From positions 1-53,550 of the forward strand of contig CAIXEA010000056.1 of assembly GCA_903918315.1 (NCBI GenBank): 53,550 bases of DNA, given 5' to 3'. Positions within the stretch are counted from its first letter, which is position 1. The number at the start of each line of letters is the position of its first letter. The position numbers were made by a program, and so were the translations under genes. This document shows positions 7,888-17,278 of the stretch, one piece after another. A model generated the notes under the pieces. The model worked only from the letters and a program-made list of their open reading frames with translations, made no database searches and was not told where the DNA came from. The DNA comes from an uncultured Acetobacteraceae bacterium (GTDB lineage Bacteria > Pseudomonadota > Alphaproteobacteria > Acetobacterales > Acetobacteraceae).

Positions 7888-9279
7888 CTAGATATGCAGC
7901 GCCCGCCCGTCCACCGCCAGGGCCGCTTCTTTCACGGCCTCATTGAGGCTGGGATGCGCGTGGCAGGTGCGCGCGACATCCTCGGCCGAGGCGCCGAACT
8001 CCATCGCCAGCGCCAGTTCGGCGATCAGGGTCCCGGCATCGGGCCCCAGAATATGCGCGCCCAGCAGCCTGTCGGTGGTCTTATCGGCCAGCAGCTTCAC
8101 GAACCCATCGGGGCTGCCCATGGCGCGGGCGCGGCCATTGGCGAGGAAGGGGAATTTACCCACCGCATAGGCGATGCCGGCGGCTTTCAGCTCTTCCTCG
8201 GTCCGTCCGACGGCGGCGACTTCCGGATGAGTGTATACGACACTGGGGATGACGCCGTAATTCACATGCCCGGCCTGACCGGCGAGGCGTTCGGCCAGGG
8301 CCACGCCCTCATCCTCCGCCTTATGCGCCAGCATAGGGCCGGCGATCGCATCGCCGATGGCGTAGATGCCCGGGATGTTGGTGGCGAAATGCGCATCGGT
8401 CTTGATCCGGCGGCGTTCGTCCAGCGTCACGCCGACGGCTTCCAGACCCAGCCCCTCGGTGAAGGGGCGCCGGCCGATGGCGAGCAGCACGACATCGGCC
8501 TTGACCTCGATGGCCGCGCCGCCTTTCGCGGGTTCCACGGTCAGCGTCACCCCATCCTCGGCCACGACGGCCCCGGTGACCTTGGCGCCGAGGCGGAAGG
8601 TCATGCCTTGCTTGGCCAGGATGCGCTGGAACGCGGTCGCGACCTCGGCATCCAGCGTCGGCACGATGCGGTCGAGGTACTCGATCACCGTCACGGCTGC
8701 ACCCAGCCGGCGCCAGACGCTACCGAGTTCCAGGCCGATCACGCCGGCGCCGATGACGACCATATGGGCGGGAACCGCATCGAGTTCCAAAGCACCGGTG
8801 GAGGTGACGATCCGCTTCTCATCCACCGTCACGCCCGGCAGCGGCATGCTCTCACTGCCGGTGGCGATGACGATATGCTTAGCGGTGTAAGCGGTCCCGT
8901 CCACATCCACCTGGCCCGCGGCGACGATGCGGCCGGTGCCTTTGATCCAGGTGACCTTGTTCTTGCGGAACAGGAACTCGACACCCTTGACGTTGGCGCC
9001 AACGACCTCCTGTTTGCGGGCCTGCATCCGCGCGAGATCCAGGCTCACACCGCCTACGACGATGCCGTGTTCGGCGAAGCCGTGCGACGCTTCCTCGAAA
9101 TTCTCGGACGATTGCAGCAGCGCCTTAGAGGGGATGCAGCCCACATTCAGGCAGGTGCCGCCGAGGGTCGCGCGCTTTTCGACGCAGGCGACCTTCATGC
9201 CCAGCTGCGCCGCGCGGATGGCGCAGACATAACCGCCGGGGCCGGCACCGATCACGATGACGTCGAAGGACTGGGTCAT
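7888..9279 (-). CDS. lpd: Dihydrolipoyl dehydrogenase (E3)
   Basis: This 463-aa flavoprotein reoxidises the dihydrolipoyl arm of the 2-oxo-acid dehydrogenase complex with NAD+. It shows the FAD loop [16 protein letters not shown], the redox disulfide in [13 protein letters not shown], the NAD loop [13 protein letters not shown] and the C-terminal HAHPSLNEA with the catalytic His-Glu pair. The ATG at 9279 lies one base after the sucB stop, which makes it the translational start; an earlier in-frame start would overlap sucB. Position in the operon assigns it to the 2-oxoglutarate complex, though E3 is often shared with pyruvate dehydrogenase. Confidence 0.97.
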   Translation of the reverse strand: MTQSFDVIVIGAGPGGYVCAIRAAQLGMKVACVEKRATLGGTCLNVGCIPSKALLQSSENFEEASHGFAEHGIVVGGVSLDLARMQARKQEVVGANVKGVEFLFRKNKVTWIKGTGRIVAAGQVDVDGTAYTAKHIVIATGSESMPLPGVTVDEKRIVTSTGALELDAVPAHMVVIGAGVIGLELGSVWRRLGAAVTVIEYLDRIVPTLDAEVATAFQRILAKQGMTFRLGAKVTGAVVAEDGVTLTVEPAKGGAAIEVKADVVLLAIGRRPFTEGLGLEAVGVTLDERRRIKTDAHFATNIPGIYAIGDAIAGPMLAHKAEDEGVALAERLAGQAGHVNYGVIPSVVYTHPEVAAVGRTEEELKAAGIAYAVGKFPFLANGRARAMGSPDGFVKLLADKTTDRLLGAHILGPDAGTLIAELALAMEFGASAEDVARTCHAHPSLNEAVKEAALAVDGRALHI

Positions 9280-9280
9280 G

Positions 9281-10564
9281 TCACAGGTCCAGCAGCAAAC
9301 GGCGGGGATCTTCGACACCTTCCTTCACGCGCACAAGGAACGAAACTGCTTCCTTGCCATCAACGATGCGGTGGTCGTAGGATAGCGCCAGATACATCAT
9401 CGGCCGGATTTCAATTTTGCCACCCACGACCATCGGACGATCCTGGATTTTGTGCATGCCCAGGATGGCGGATTGGGGGAAATTCAAAATCGGCGTCGAC
9501 ATCAAAGACCCATAGATGCCGCCATTGGTGATGCTGAACGTGCCGCCATTCAGCTCGTCGGCCTTCAACCCGCCATCGCGGGCCCGCTTGCCGAAATCAG
9601 CGATCGCACCTTCAATCCCCGCGAAGCCGAGCTGGTCCGCGTGCCGGATCACCGGCACCACCAGCCCATTGGCCCCGCCGACCGCGATGCCCATGTGGAC
9701 ATGGTGCTTATAGACGATGTCCTCGCCGTCGATTTCGGCGTTAACGGCCGGAAATTCTTTCAGCGCGACGCAGCAGGCCCGCACGAACACGCTCATGAAG
9801 CCAAGGCGCACGCCCTTGTGCTTCTTCTCAAACGCGTCGCGGTATTCGGACCGCAGCGCCATGATCGCGCTCATATCCACCTCGTTGAAGGTGGTGAGCA
9901 TGGCGGCGGTGTTTTGCGCCTCTTTCAACCGGGTCGCGATGGTACGGCGCAGGCGGGTCATCTTCACCCGTTCTTCGCCCTCGCTTTGGGTCCGCGCAAC
10001 CGGGGTCCGCGCCGCGGGGGCCGCCGCTGCTGCTGGCGCCTGCGGCGCGAGCGGCGCCGCCGGTTGACCGGTTCGCGCCAGGAAGGCCAGCACATCGCCT
10101 TTGGTGATGCGCCCGTCCTTACCCGTGCCGGTGCCGAGCGCCGCGGGGGTGATCGATTGCTCTTCGATGATTTTGGCCGCGGAGGGCATCGGCGCATGAA
10201 CGGCCGCTGGCGTGGGTACTGGCACTGGCGTGGGCGCCGGTGGGGTGGCCGGACGCGACACCGGGCCCAGCGGCCGCGGCGGTGGGCGCACGCCCGCGCT
10301 CGGATTGGCAGCCGGGCCTGGCACCATCGCGCTCTCGATCAGGCCCAGCAGCGCGCCGACTTCGACCTCGCTGCCTTCGGGGGCGGTGATCGCGCCCATG
10401 ATCCCGGCAGCCGGGGCATTGACCTCGACCGTGACCTTGTCGGTTTCCAGCTCAACCAACGGCTCATCCGCGGCCACGGCCTCGCCGGGTTGTTTGATCC
10501 AACGGGCGATCGTCGCGGTGGTCACGCTCTCACCGAGGGAGGGAACTTTGATTTCAGTCGACAT
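9281..10564 (-). CDS. sucB: 2-oxoglutarate dehydrogenase E2, dihydrolipoyl succinyltransferase
   Basis: This is a 427-aa core subunit. The domain order is one lipoyl domain (residues 1-80, lipoylated Lys43 in LETDKVTV), a proline/alanine-rich hinge, an E3-binding segment around [12 protein letters not shown], a second Ala/Pro hinge and the acyltransferase domain with [15 protein letters not shown] and the catalytic [10 protein letters not shown] near the C-terminus. The ATG at 10564 begins the canonical [13 protein letters not shown]. It follows sucA by 12 bases and precedes lpd by one base, so E1-E2-E3 are made from one transcript. The enzyme transfers the succinyl group to CoA in the TCA cycle. 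Confidence 0.97.
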   Translation of the reverse strand: MSTEIKVPSLGESVTTATIARWIKQPGEAVAADEPLVELETDKVTVEVNAPAAGIMGAITAPEGSEVEVGALLGLIESAMVPGPAANPSAGVRPPPRPLGPVSRPATPPAPTPVPVPTPAAVHAPMPSAAKIIEEQSITPAALGTGTGKDGRITKGDVLAFLARTGQPAAPLAPQAPAAAAAPAARTPVARTQSEGEERVKMTRLRRTIATRLKEAQNTAAMLTTFNEVDMSAIMALRSEYRDAFEKKHKGVRLGFMSVFVRACCVALKEFPAVNAEIDGEDIVYKHHVHMGIAVGGANGLVVPVIRHADQLGFAGIEGAIADFGKRARDGGLKADELNGGTFSITNGGIYGSLMSTPILNFPQSAILGMHKIQDRPMVVGGKIEIRPMMYLALSYDHRIVDGKEAVSFLVRVKEGVEDPRRLLLDL

Positions 10565-10576
10565 CGTCGGAATTCC

Positions 10577-13393
10577 CTAAGCGAGCGCGGCAGCCACGAG
10601 GGCCGCCTGTTGGGCGTTATGCGTGCGAGCGAGGCCGGTGGCCGGGCTGGCCGCCGCGTCTCGGCCGATATAGCGCGGACGCTTGGCGGCGATCTCCATG
10701 TCGAGCAACACCTTTTCGATCCGGCGGTCGACGAACTGCCAGCCGCCCATGTTCTCGGGCTCTTCCTGGCACCAGACGACCTCCGCGTTCTTGTAGGGCG
10801 CCAAAGCGGCCGTCAGCGACCGGATCGGGAACGGATACAGCTGTTCCAGCCGCACGATGGCGACATCTTTGATGCCCTTCTCCCGCCGCGTCGCCAGCAG
10901 GTCGTAGTAGACCTTGCCGGTGCAGATCACGACGCGCTTAACCTGCTCGGCCGGGGCGATGGGGTCGATTTCGGGGATGACGAAGCGGAAGGTGGAACCC
11001 TCCGCCATGTCCCCCAAAGGCGAGACCGCCAGCTTGTGCCGCAGCAGCGACTTCGGCGTGAAGATGATCAGCGGCTTGCGGAAGTTGCGGTGCATCTGCC
11101 GGCGCAGCGCGTGGAAGTAGTTGGCCGGCGTGGTCAGGTTGCACACCGCCATGTTGCGTTCGGCGCAGAGCTGCAAATACCGCTCCGGCCGGGCGGAGGA
11201 GTGTTCCGGCCCCTGCCCCTCATAGCCATGCGGCAGCAGCAGCGTCAGGCCGGACATGCGCAGCCACTTCGTCTCCCCGCTCGCCAGGAACTGGTCGATG
11301 ATGGGCTGCGCGCCATTGGCGAAATCCCCAAACTGCGCCTCCCACAACACCAGCGTCCGCGGATCGGCCAGCGAGTAGCCATATTCGAAGCCAAGCACGC
11401 CGACTTCGGACAGCAGCGAGTTGTAGATCTCGATCTTCGCCTGCTCGGGGGCGATATTGTTCAGCGGCACGTATTCGTTCTGGTTGGTCTGATCGACCAG
11501 CACCGCGTGGCGCTGGCTGAAGGTGCCACGCTGGCAGTCTTCACCGGACAGGCGGACGCGATGGCCTTCCAGCAGCAAGGTGCCGAAAGCCAGCGCCTCA
11601 CCAGTGGCCCAATCGATGCCCTCCCCGGTGTCGACCATGGCGCGCTTGGCATCGAGCTGGCGCAGGATCTTGGAATTGGCCGCGAAACCATCCGGCACGC
11701 TCGCCAAGGTATGACCGACATGGCGCAGTGTCTCAGCCGGCACGGCGGTGGAGTCTTCCTGCCGCTCGACCTCCTGATCCGCCTGCTTCAGGCCGGACCA
11801 ATGGCCTTCCAGCCAGTCGGCCTTGTTGACCTTGTAGGATTGCGCCGCCTGATAAGCGTCTTCCAGCGTGCGGGAGAAGTCGTCCACCATCTCCTGCGCA
11901 TCCGCGGCCGAGACCATGTCCTCCGCCGCCAGGCGGTCGGCGTAGATCCTGCGCGTGGTGGTTTGCAGGCCGATGGCCTTGTACATCATCGGCTGGGTGA
12001 AGGCCGGTTCATCGGTTTCGTTATGGCCGTGGCGGCGGTAGCAGACGATATCCAGCACGATGTCGGCGGCGAAGCGCATACGGTATTCCGCCGCCATGCG
12101 GGCGCAGAAAATCACCGCTTCCGGGTCATCGCCATTCACATGCAGCACCGGTGCCTGGATCGATTTCGCCACGTCGGTGCAATAGAGGCCGGAATAGGCA
12201 TGCGCCGGCACAGTGGTGAAGCCGATCTGATTGTTGACGATGACATGGACGGTGCCGCCGGTGCGGTAGCCAATGAGCTGACTCATGGCCAGGGTCTCAT
12301 AAACCATGCCCTGACCGGCGAAGGCAGCGTCACCGTGCATCAGGATGCCCATCACCGACGACCGCTTATCGGTATCGCCCGCCTGATCCTGCCGGGCGCG
12401 GACCTTGCCCGCGACCACGGGGTTCACCGCTTCCAGATGCGACGGATTCGGCTGCAAGGACAGATGCACCATCCGCCCTGCGATCTCCTGATCGGTCGAG
12501 GTCCCCAGATGGTATTTGACATCGCCGGAGCCCTGCACGTCGTCGGGCTTGAAGCTTTCGCCGCCGAATTCGGAGAACACCGCCGTCAGCGGCTTCTTCA
12601 CCACGTTGACCAGCGTGTTCAACCGGCCGCGATGCGGCATGCCGATGGCGATTTCCTTAACGCCCGCCGCGGCCACGGTCTCAATGATCGCGTGCACGGC
12701 GGGGATGGTGACCTCGCCGCCTTCCAGGCCGAAGCGCTTGGTGGTGACATAGCGCTTCTGGCAGAACATCTCGAAGCCCTCGGCCTCGGTCAGTTGCTTG
12801 AGGATTTTGCGCTTGGCGGTGCGGTCAAAGCCGGTGCGCCAGGGTGCGCCCTCAACCCGGCGCTGGATCCAGGACTTCTGATCGGGGTCCTGGATGTGCA
12901 TGAACTCCACCGCGATGGAGCCGCAATACGTCTCCCGCAGGATGGTCATGATTTCGCGCAGGGTGGCGCTTTCGCGGCCCAGCACGTTGTCGATGAAAAT
13001 GCCGCGATCCCAGTCGGCGTCGGTGAAGCCGTAACTGCGCGGGTCCAGTTCAGGATGCGGCTTGGGGGTCTGCAGGCCAAGCGGGTCCAGATGCGCTTCC
13101 AGATGCCCGCGCACCCGGAAGGAGCGGATCAGCATCAGCGCCCGGATGCTGGCAATCGTATCGGCACGCGACGAGGCGCCCACCGGGGCGGAGGCCGGGA
13201 GCGTTTTCGGCGCCCAGGCAATGCCGGCGGCTTCGTCGAGCACAGCCCGGGCATCCGGGTCCATCGCCGCGAAAATATCCGCGTATCCTGGATCGACCGA
13301 ACCAGGGTTGGCTACCCAATGCGCATATTGTTCCACCAAAAACGCACCGTTGGTGCCTTCGAAGGTGGAAGCAAGCAGATCGGCTCCGGCCAT
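10577..13393 (-). CDS. sucA: 2-oxoglutarate dehydrogenase E1 component
   Basis: This 938-aa thiamine-diphosphate decarboxylase is close to the usual 930-1000 aa. The N-terminus (LASTFEGTNGAFLVEQY) is the E2-binding peptide type of OdhA/SucA. The core shows GMPHRGRLNTLVNV, the ThDP/Mg motif beginning GDAAFAGQG and ending in VNNQIGF, and the C-terminal half with GYEGQGPEHSSARPERYLQ. The enzyme decarboxylates 2-oxoglutarate and succinylates the E2 lipoyl arm. It is the first gene of sucA-sucB-lpd-pdxA-SnoaL. A putative promoter (13546-13574) and a 30-bp palindrome (13516-13545) lie upstream. Confidence 0.97.
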   Translation of the reverse strand: MAGADLLASTFEGTNGAFLVEQYAHWVANPGSVDPGYADIFAAMDPDARAVLDEAAGIAWAPKTLPASAPVGASSRADTIASIRALMLIRSFRVRGHLEAHLDPLGLQTPKPHPELDPRSYGFTDADWDRGIFIDNVLGRESATLREIMTILRETYCGSIAVEFMHIQDPDQKSWIQRRVEGAPWRTGFDRTAKRKILKQLTEAEGFEMFCQKRYVTTKRFGLEGGEVTIPAVHAIIETVAAAGVKEIAIGMPHRGRLNTLVNVVKKPLTAVFSEFGGESFKPDDVQGSGDVKYHLGTSTDQEIAGRMVHLSLQPNPSHLEAVNPVVAGKVRARQDQAGDTDKRSSVMGILMHGDAAFAGQGMVYETLAMSQLIGYRTGGTVHVIVNNQIGFTTVPAHAYSGLYCTDVAKSIQAPVLHVNGDDPEAVIFCARMAAEYRMRFAADIVLDIVCYRRHGHNETDEPAFTQPMMYKAIGLQTTTRRIYADRLAAEDMVSAADAQEMVDDFSRTLEDAYQAAQSYKVNKADWLEGHWSGLKQADQEVERQEDSTAVPAETLRHVGHTLASVPDGFAANSKILRQLDAKRAMVDTGEGIDWATGEALAFGTLLLEGHRVRLSGEDCQRGTFSQRHAVLVDQTNQNEYVPLNNIAPEQAKIEIYNSLLSEVGVLGFEYGYSLADPRTLVLWEAQFGDFANGAQPIIDQFLASGETKWLRMSGLTLLLPHGYEGQGPEHSSARPERYLQLCAERNMAVCNLTTPANYFHALRRQMHRNFRKPLIIFTPKSLLRHKLAVSPLGDMAEGSTFRFVIPEIDPIAPAEQVKRVVICTGKVYYDLLATRREKGIKDVAIVRLEQLYPFPIRSLTAALAPYKNAEVVWCQEEPENMGGWQFVDRRIEKVLLDMEIAAKRPRYIGRDAAASPATGLARTHNAQQAALVAAALA

Positions 13394-13515
13394 GCGTCAG
13401 AATCCCTGTTTTGTGCGTTGCACCATCACATGGAGCGAAGCGGCCCGTCCGGCTACCCCTGGATGGGTGCGGCAGGGTCGCACAGCCCGCATGCCAAGGC
13501 GTTTACCAGCGAGGC

Positions 13516-13545
13516 ACGCGCCAGGAGACGGTGCTCCTGGCGCGT
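13516..13545. promoter_or_regulatory. 30-bp perfect palindrome upstream of sucA
   Basis: ACGCGCCAGGAG (13516-13527) and CTCCTGGCGCGT (13534-13545) form a perfect 12-bp inverted repeat around six bases. It abuts the putative -10 box of sucA, so it could be an operator covering the transcription start, or the first hairpin of the mRNA leader. It also lies 56 bases past the stop of the DUF2852 gene and could end that transcript, but no T-run follows on either strand. Confidence 0.6.
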
Positions 13546-13574
13546 CATATGCACTTTATCAGAGAAAGGGTTAA
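13546..13574 (-). promoter_or_regulatory. Putative sucA promoter
   Basis: On the minus strand TTAACC (13574-13569) and CATATG (13551-13546) are 17 bases apart, which would give a start near 13539 and a leader of about 145 bases to the sucA ATG. The match to consensus is moderate, and the call rests mainly on spacing and position. Confidence 0.3.
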
Positions 13575-13600
13575 GGCCTGGTGAAGATTACCGGCGAAAT

Positions 13601-14125
13601 TCAGCCTTGCGGCCGATATTCATCCGGCGCGACCGCCGGGCCCGGCCGCGTTGCCCGGCGTTCGGCCATGAACTGGTCGAACTCAGCCTTGTCCTTGGCG
13701 AAACGCAGGCGATCGAGGAAACCGCGGAAGTCCTGCTGCTCCTCCTCCAACCGGCGGAGCGTCTCGGTCCGGTATTCGTCGAAAGCGCGGTTTCCGCTTG
13801 GCGCCGCGGGGTGCGCCTGACGCGGCGCGCACCAGGCCTGCCACCCCGTCCAGCCACCCTGCCAGGGAGACGTCTGGTCAGGCTCGTTTCGCATCATCGC
13901 GCGTTGGCGCCGTCCCCAGCATCCCATGTGACCACTCCATTTCATGAGGAACAGCATCGCCAGACCAATCGGCCAGAAAAACACAAAGCCGAGGATCATC
14001 ATCGCCAGACCGACCGGTCGGCTCAGGCCGGCTGGGTGCCAAAATGGGACCCCGGACCACCTGGGGCCACCCGGCGGCCCCGAGGCCGGGGCGGCATAGG
14101 CTTGGTAGTGTGTCGCGCTAACCAT
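13601..14125 (-). CDS. DUF2852 family small membrane protein
   Basis: This 174-aa protein matches the DUF2852 pattern known from Alphaproteobacteria. A hydrophobic helix near residues 32-54 (LAMMILGFVFFWPIGLAMLFLM) is followed by a short basic loop. A soluble tail follows, ending in the conserved FDEYRTETLRRLEEEQQDFRGFLDRLR stretch and AKDKAEFDQFMAER. The tail is probably a cytoplasmic coiled helix. The function is unknown. The ATG at 14125 is chosen over starts further upstream because GAGG lies just ahead of it and the 21-bp operator-like palindrome (14141-14161) would otherwise be inside the coding region. It is downstream of a TetR gene and probably controlled by it. Confidence 0.85.
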   Translation of the reverse strand: MVSATHYQAYAAPASGPPGGPRWSGVPFWHPAGLSRPVGLAMMILGFVFFWPIGLAMLFLMKWSGHMGCWGRRQRAMMRNEPDQTSPWQGGWTGWQAWCAPRQAHPAAPSGNRAFDEYRTETLRRLEEEQQDFRGFLDRLRFAKDKAEFDQFMAERRATRPGPAVAPDEYRPQG

Positions 14126-14140
14126 TGGCTGCCTCATGTG

Positions 14141-14161
14141 AATGTAAGACACATTTACATT
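14141..14161. promoter_or_regulatory. Probable TetR-type operator
   Basis: AATGTAA and TTACATT form a perfect 7-bp inverted repeat with a 7-base spacer, 16 bases ahead of the DUF2852 start codon. A single TTACAT half-site also lies at 14857-14862, just upstream of the TetR start. This fits a regulator that controls the downstream gene and perhaps itself. Confidence 0.55.
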
Positions 14162-14200
14162 GGAGATGACAGACCCAAAGGTCAAGCCCTTCCCCACAGG

Positions 14201-14845
14201 TCAGGGCGATTGATGCCCTCCCGCCAATCCCAGACTCTGCAAATACAGCAGGACCCCGGCCTCCAGCAGATCCTCAGCGGACATGGGGAGCTTCCGGCGC
14301 GAGGGATCGCCGCGCACGAACAGCGACGCGATGCCATGCGACAGCGACCAGATATGCAGGGCCATCATCAAGGGTGGGGGCCGACTTGCCCGCGGCAACC
14401 CGGCCGACAGGCGCTCAGAGGCATCCCGCAGCACCGCGAAGGCGCGATCACCGGCGGCCTGAAGCCCGGGATGGGATTCCGCCGCAATGCGGGTTTCAAA
14501 CATCGCGGCATAAAAAGCAGGCTCTTGGCGCGCGAAAGCCAGATAGGCCCGGCCGAGCGCTTCAAACGCCCGCACCGGCTCCGGACGGCCATCGTTCCAA
14601 GCATGAGCCAAAGCATCGGCGAATTTGGTGAAACCGCGGACCGCGACCTCCGCGATCAGGTCATCGGCATCGCGAAAATGCCGGTATGGCGCCGCGGGAC
14701 TGACGCCGGCCAGGCGGGCGGCCTCCGCGATGGTGAACCCGGCCGGCCCTTTGGCCGCGATCAGTTCCAGCGCTGCGTCGAGCAGCGCTTCACGCAGATT
14801 GCCATGGTGATAGCCCCGGCGCTCGCCTTGGTGTGTTCCACTCAT
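14201..14845 (-). CDS. TetR/AcrR-family transcriptional regulator
   Basis: This is a 214-aa repressor-type protein. The N-terminal helix-turn-helix domain (residues 12-60) shows HHGNLREALLDAALELI, FTIAEAARLAGVS and APYRHFRDADDLIAEV, the classical TetR pattern. The C-terminal ligand domain contains WSLSHGIASL, resembling the WHG motif subgroup. The inducer is unknown. The gene is divergent from the luciferase-like oxidoreductase (101-base gap) and 75 bases upstream of the DUF2852 gene. Palindromic ATGTAA/TTACAT sites near both make these the likely targets. Confidence 0.92.
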   Translation of the reverse strand: MSGTHQGERRGYHHGNLREALLDAALELIAAKGPAGFTIAEAARLAGVSPAAPYRHFRDADDLIAEVAVRGFTKFADALAHAWNDGRPEPVRAFEALGRAYLAFARQEPAFYAAMFETRIAAESHPGLQAAGDRAFAVLRDASERLSAGLPRASRPPPLMMALHIWSLSHGIASLFVRGDPSRRKLPMSAEDLLEAGVLLYLQSLGLAGGHQSP

Positions 14846-14946
14846 GTGACGGGTTCTTACATAGCCCGTGTGCGCAATCCAGCCGCAGGTGACACCGTGC
14901 TGCTGGATCGGTTACGGTTCTGATGCAACATAACGGGGGACGGTTC

Positions 14947-15798
14947 ATGCAATTCGGTGCCGGTATTTTCTTGACCGATTACTCCATCACGCCGGCCGAA
15001 CTGGGCAAGGCCCTGGAAGAGCGCGGTTTCGAGTCGATCTGGGCGGCCGAACACTCCCACATCCCGCTCTCCCGCAAGTCCCCCTGGGGTGGCGGGGGGG
15101 ACCTGCCGAAGCATTATTACGACGTGCTCGACCCCTTCGTCGCGCTGACGGCCGTGGCCTGCGCCACGACGACCCTGAAAATCGGCACCGGTGTCTGCTT
15201 GGTCAATCAGCGTGATCCGATCCAGACCGCGAAGCTGGTCGCATCGCTCGATCAGGTCTCCGGTGGGCGGTTTCTGTTCGGAATTGGAAACGGTTGGAAT
15301 CAGGATGAGATGGAGAATCACGGCACGGTTTTCGCGACCCGGCACAAGCTCGTCCGCGAACGGGTGGAGGCGATGAAAGCCATCTGGACCCAGAGCAAGG
15401 CCGAGTACCATGGGGATTTCGTCAACTTCGATCCGATGATGACCTGGCCGAAGCCCGTGCAAAAGCCGCATCCGCCGGTGATTGTCGGCGGCGCCTATCC
15501 CTATGCGGCCCGCCGCGCGGTGCGCTATGGCGATGGCTGGATTCCCCTGGCGGGGCGGCCGGGCCAGTACGGCGACGTGTTCGACTATGTGCCGAAATTC
15601 CGGGCCATGCTCACCGAAGCCGGCCGGGACTCCGCGACCTTCCCGATATCGGTCTTCTACGGCACGGAAGACGCAGCGACGCTGTCGCGCTATCGCGACC
15701 TCGGCATCGTGCGGTGCGTTGTGAACCTGCCTTCCGCGAAGGCGGACGTGATCCTGCCGATCCTGGATCGTTGGGCGGTGCTGATGCGCCAGGTCTGA
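14947..15798 (+). CDS. Luciferase-like monooxygenase (LLM class, possibly F420-dependent)
   Basis: This 283-aa TIM-barrel oxidoreductase starts FGAGIFLTDYSI and has ESIWAAEHSHIP, LKIGTGVCLVNQRDPIQTAKLVASLD and GRFLFGIGNGWN, the marks of the LLM class often annotated as F420-dependent. Whether it uses F420 or FMN cannot be decided here; no F420 synthesis gene is in the window. The ATG at 14947 is preferred to one at 14923 because conserved sequence begins there, although the ribosome site is weak. It is divergent from the TetR gene, which may regulate it, and its stop lies only six bases from the stop of convergent lpxA. Confidence 0.9.
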   Translation: MQFGAGIFLTDYSITPAELGKALEERGFESIWAAEHSHIPLSRKSPWGGGGDLPKHYYDVLDPFVALTAVACATTTLKIGTGVCLVNQRDPIQTAKLVASLDQVSGGRFLFGIGNGWNQDEMENHGTVFATRHKLVRERVEAMKAIWTQSKAEYHGDFVNFDPMMTWPKPVQKPHPPVIVGGAYPYAARRAVRYGDGWIPLAGRPGQYGDVFDYVPKFRAMLTEAGRDSATFPISVFYGTEDAATLSRYRDLGIVRCVVNLPSAKADVILPILDRWAVLMRQV

Positions 15799-15804
15799 GT
15801 GGCG

Positions 15805-16629
15805 TCAGGACGCGCGGATCATGCCCCGGTGGCTGTCGGCATCGATGAAGGCCAGCACCTCGGCGACCAGGGGATCGGTACCAAACCGTTCCCGGGTCGC
15901 GGCCAGTCGATCCGCGAACACCCCAGGCTCCCGATACAGGGCTCGGAACGCGATATGGAGGCGCTGGATTTGTGCCTTGTCGAAGCCGCGGCGCTTCAGG
16001 CCAACGATGTTCAATCCCGCCAGCCGGGCCCGGTTCCCGAGCACACTGCCGAATGGGATCACGTCAGCCTCGACCCCGGAGACGCCGCCGACCATGGCAG
16101 CACGCCCGATTCGCACGAATTGATGGATGGCGGCCGCGCCACCGATGACGGCATGATCACCGATGCTGACATGCCCCCCCATCACGACGTTATTGGCAAC
16201 GATGACGCTGTTTCCCAACTGGCAATCATGCGCGACATGCACCACCGCCATCAGCAGGCAGTCGCTCCCGACGGAGGTGATTCCCCGGCCGGTCACGGTT
16301 CCGCGGTGGATCGAGCAATGTTCGCGGATATGGGTACGATCGCCGATCACACAGCGTGTAGGCTCCCCTTTGTATTTGAAATCCTGAGGTTGCAGGCCAA
16401 CACTGCAAAAGGGGAAGAGCGTCACATCCGCCCCAATTGTCGTATGGCCCTCAATGACCGCATGAGAGACCAGCGCGGTTCTGTCCCCGATGACGACATC
16501 CGGTCCAACGGTGCAGAAGGGACCAACCGTCACACCGACACCGAGCTGCGCCGTGGAGCTGACGATCGCCGTCGGGTGGATGGTGGTGCCCGGATGGGTG
16601 ATTCTGGTCAGATCGGGCATCGCGTCCAT
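15805..16629 (-). CDS. lpxA: UDP-N-acetylglucosamine acyltransferase LpxA
   Basis: This roughly 274-aa left-handed beta-helix enzyme performs the first lipid A step, transferring a 3-hydroxyacyl chain from ACP to UDP-GlcNAc. Hexapeptide repeats fill residues 10-190. The catalytic His sits in VVHVAHDCQLG, and the family stretches PQDFKYKGEPTRCVIGDR and GLKRRGF are present. Start candidates are ATG at 16629 and ATG at 16620; neither has a strong ribosome site. It is the last gene of the cluster: lpxI and lpxB, which follow lpxA in many Alphaproteobacteria, are absent here. Confidence 0.95.
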   Translation of the reverse strand: MDAMPDLTRITHPGTTIHPTAIVSSTAQLGVGVTVGPFCTVGPDVVIGDRTALVSHAVIEGHTTIGADVTLFPFCSVGLQPQDFKYKGEPTRCVIGDRTHIREHCSIHRGTVTGRGITSVGSDCLLMAVVHVAHDCQLGNSVIVANNVVMGGHVSIGDHAVIGGAAAIHQFVRIGRAAMVGGVSGVEADVIPFGSVLGNRARLAGLNIVGLKRRGFDKAQIQRLHIAFRALYREPGVFADRLAATRERFGTDPLVAEVLAFIDADSHRGMIRAS

Positions 16630-16782
16630 GATACTATTCGTTCCATATTTCGGCACACGTTGCGCACCGCCGCCAAACTAGGTGCAGCAGACCGGCCGAC
16701 AAACACAATCATTGTTGCCCGATATTTCGGCGTAAGCAGGCCGCGCTTATCATCGTCCGGCCATTTGGAGGCTTTACGGCGG

Positions 16783-17274
16783 TTAGATCGGTTCCGCACG
16801 ATCCATGATCATGGCTGTGATGACAGCCTCGGCCACGACGGCGCCATCGACCTTGGCCTCGGCACTGAATTTCCACACCGGCCCGCGGTTGCGTTCCTTG
16901 GTCACGTGGATCCGAATTTGATCCCCAGGCATCACAGGCTTGCGGAACTTGGCACCATCGATGGACATGAAATAGACGACTTTGCCCTCCGCCTCCGGCC
17001 CGAGGGTGATGACCACGAGAGCACCCGCGGTCTGTGCCATCGATTCGATGATCAGCACGCCCGGCATAACCGGCCGGCCGGGGAAATGGCCGGTGAAATA
17101 CGGCTCATTGATCGTGACGTTCTTAATGCCGATGGCGGACGTCGCCGGCACGACGTCGACCATCCGGTCGATCAGCAGGAAGGGGTAGCGGTGTGGGATC
17201 GACCGCATGATTCGCAGCACATCGACAACGTCGATGGTCTGACCTGGGCCTTGCGGCGGCGTTATTTCAACCAT
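16783..17274 (-). CDS. fabZ: 3-hydroxyacyl-ACP dehydratase FabZ
   Basis: This 163-aa hot-dog-fold enzyme dehydrates 3-hydroxyacyl-ACP in fatty acid elongation. It competes with LpxA and LpxD for the same substrate, which explains its place between them. HRYPFLLIDR begins at His28, and the active-site pair is His63 (GHFPGRP) and Glu77 (VLIIESMAQ), with the 14-residue spacing of E. coli FabZ. The N-terminal dozen residues are an extra Pro/Gly tail. It starts four bases after the lpxD stop and is followed by about 150 bases without a gene before lpxA. Confidence 0.97.
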   Translation of the reverse strand: MVEITPPQGPGQTIDVVDVLRIMRSIPHRYPFLLIDRMVDVVPATSAIGIKNVTINEPYFTGHFPGRPVMPGVLIIESMAQTAGALVVITLGPEAEGKVVYFMSIDGAKFRKPVMPGDQIRIHVTKERNRGPVWKFSAEAKVDGAVVAEAVITAMIMDRAEPI

Positions 17275-17278
17275 GTGT

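Noticed and set aside
6757-9531. Long plus-strand open frame (about 920 codons) antisense to pdxA and lpd
   Set aside because: Same antisense artefact: no recognisable domain and the opposite strand encodes two well-identified enzymes.
9452-14923. Very long open frame (about 1,820 codons) on the plus strand, antisense to sucA, sucB and neighbours
   Set aside because: It mirrors genes with strong family motifs on the other strand, has Arg/Gly/His/Gln-rich composition typical of antisense frames in high-GC DNA, and crosses several real gene boundaries.
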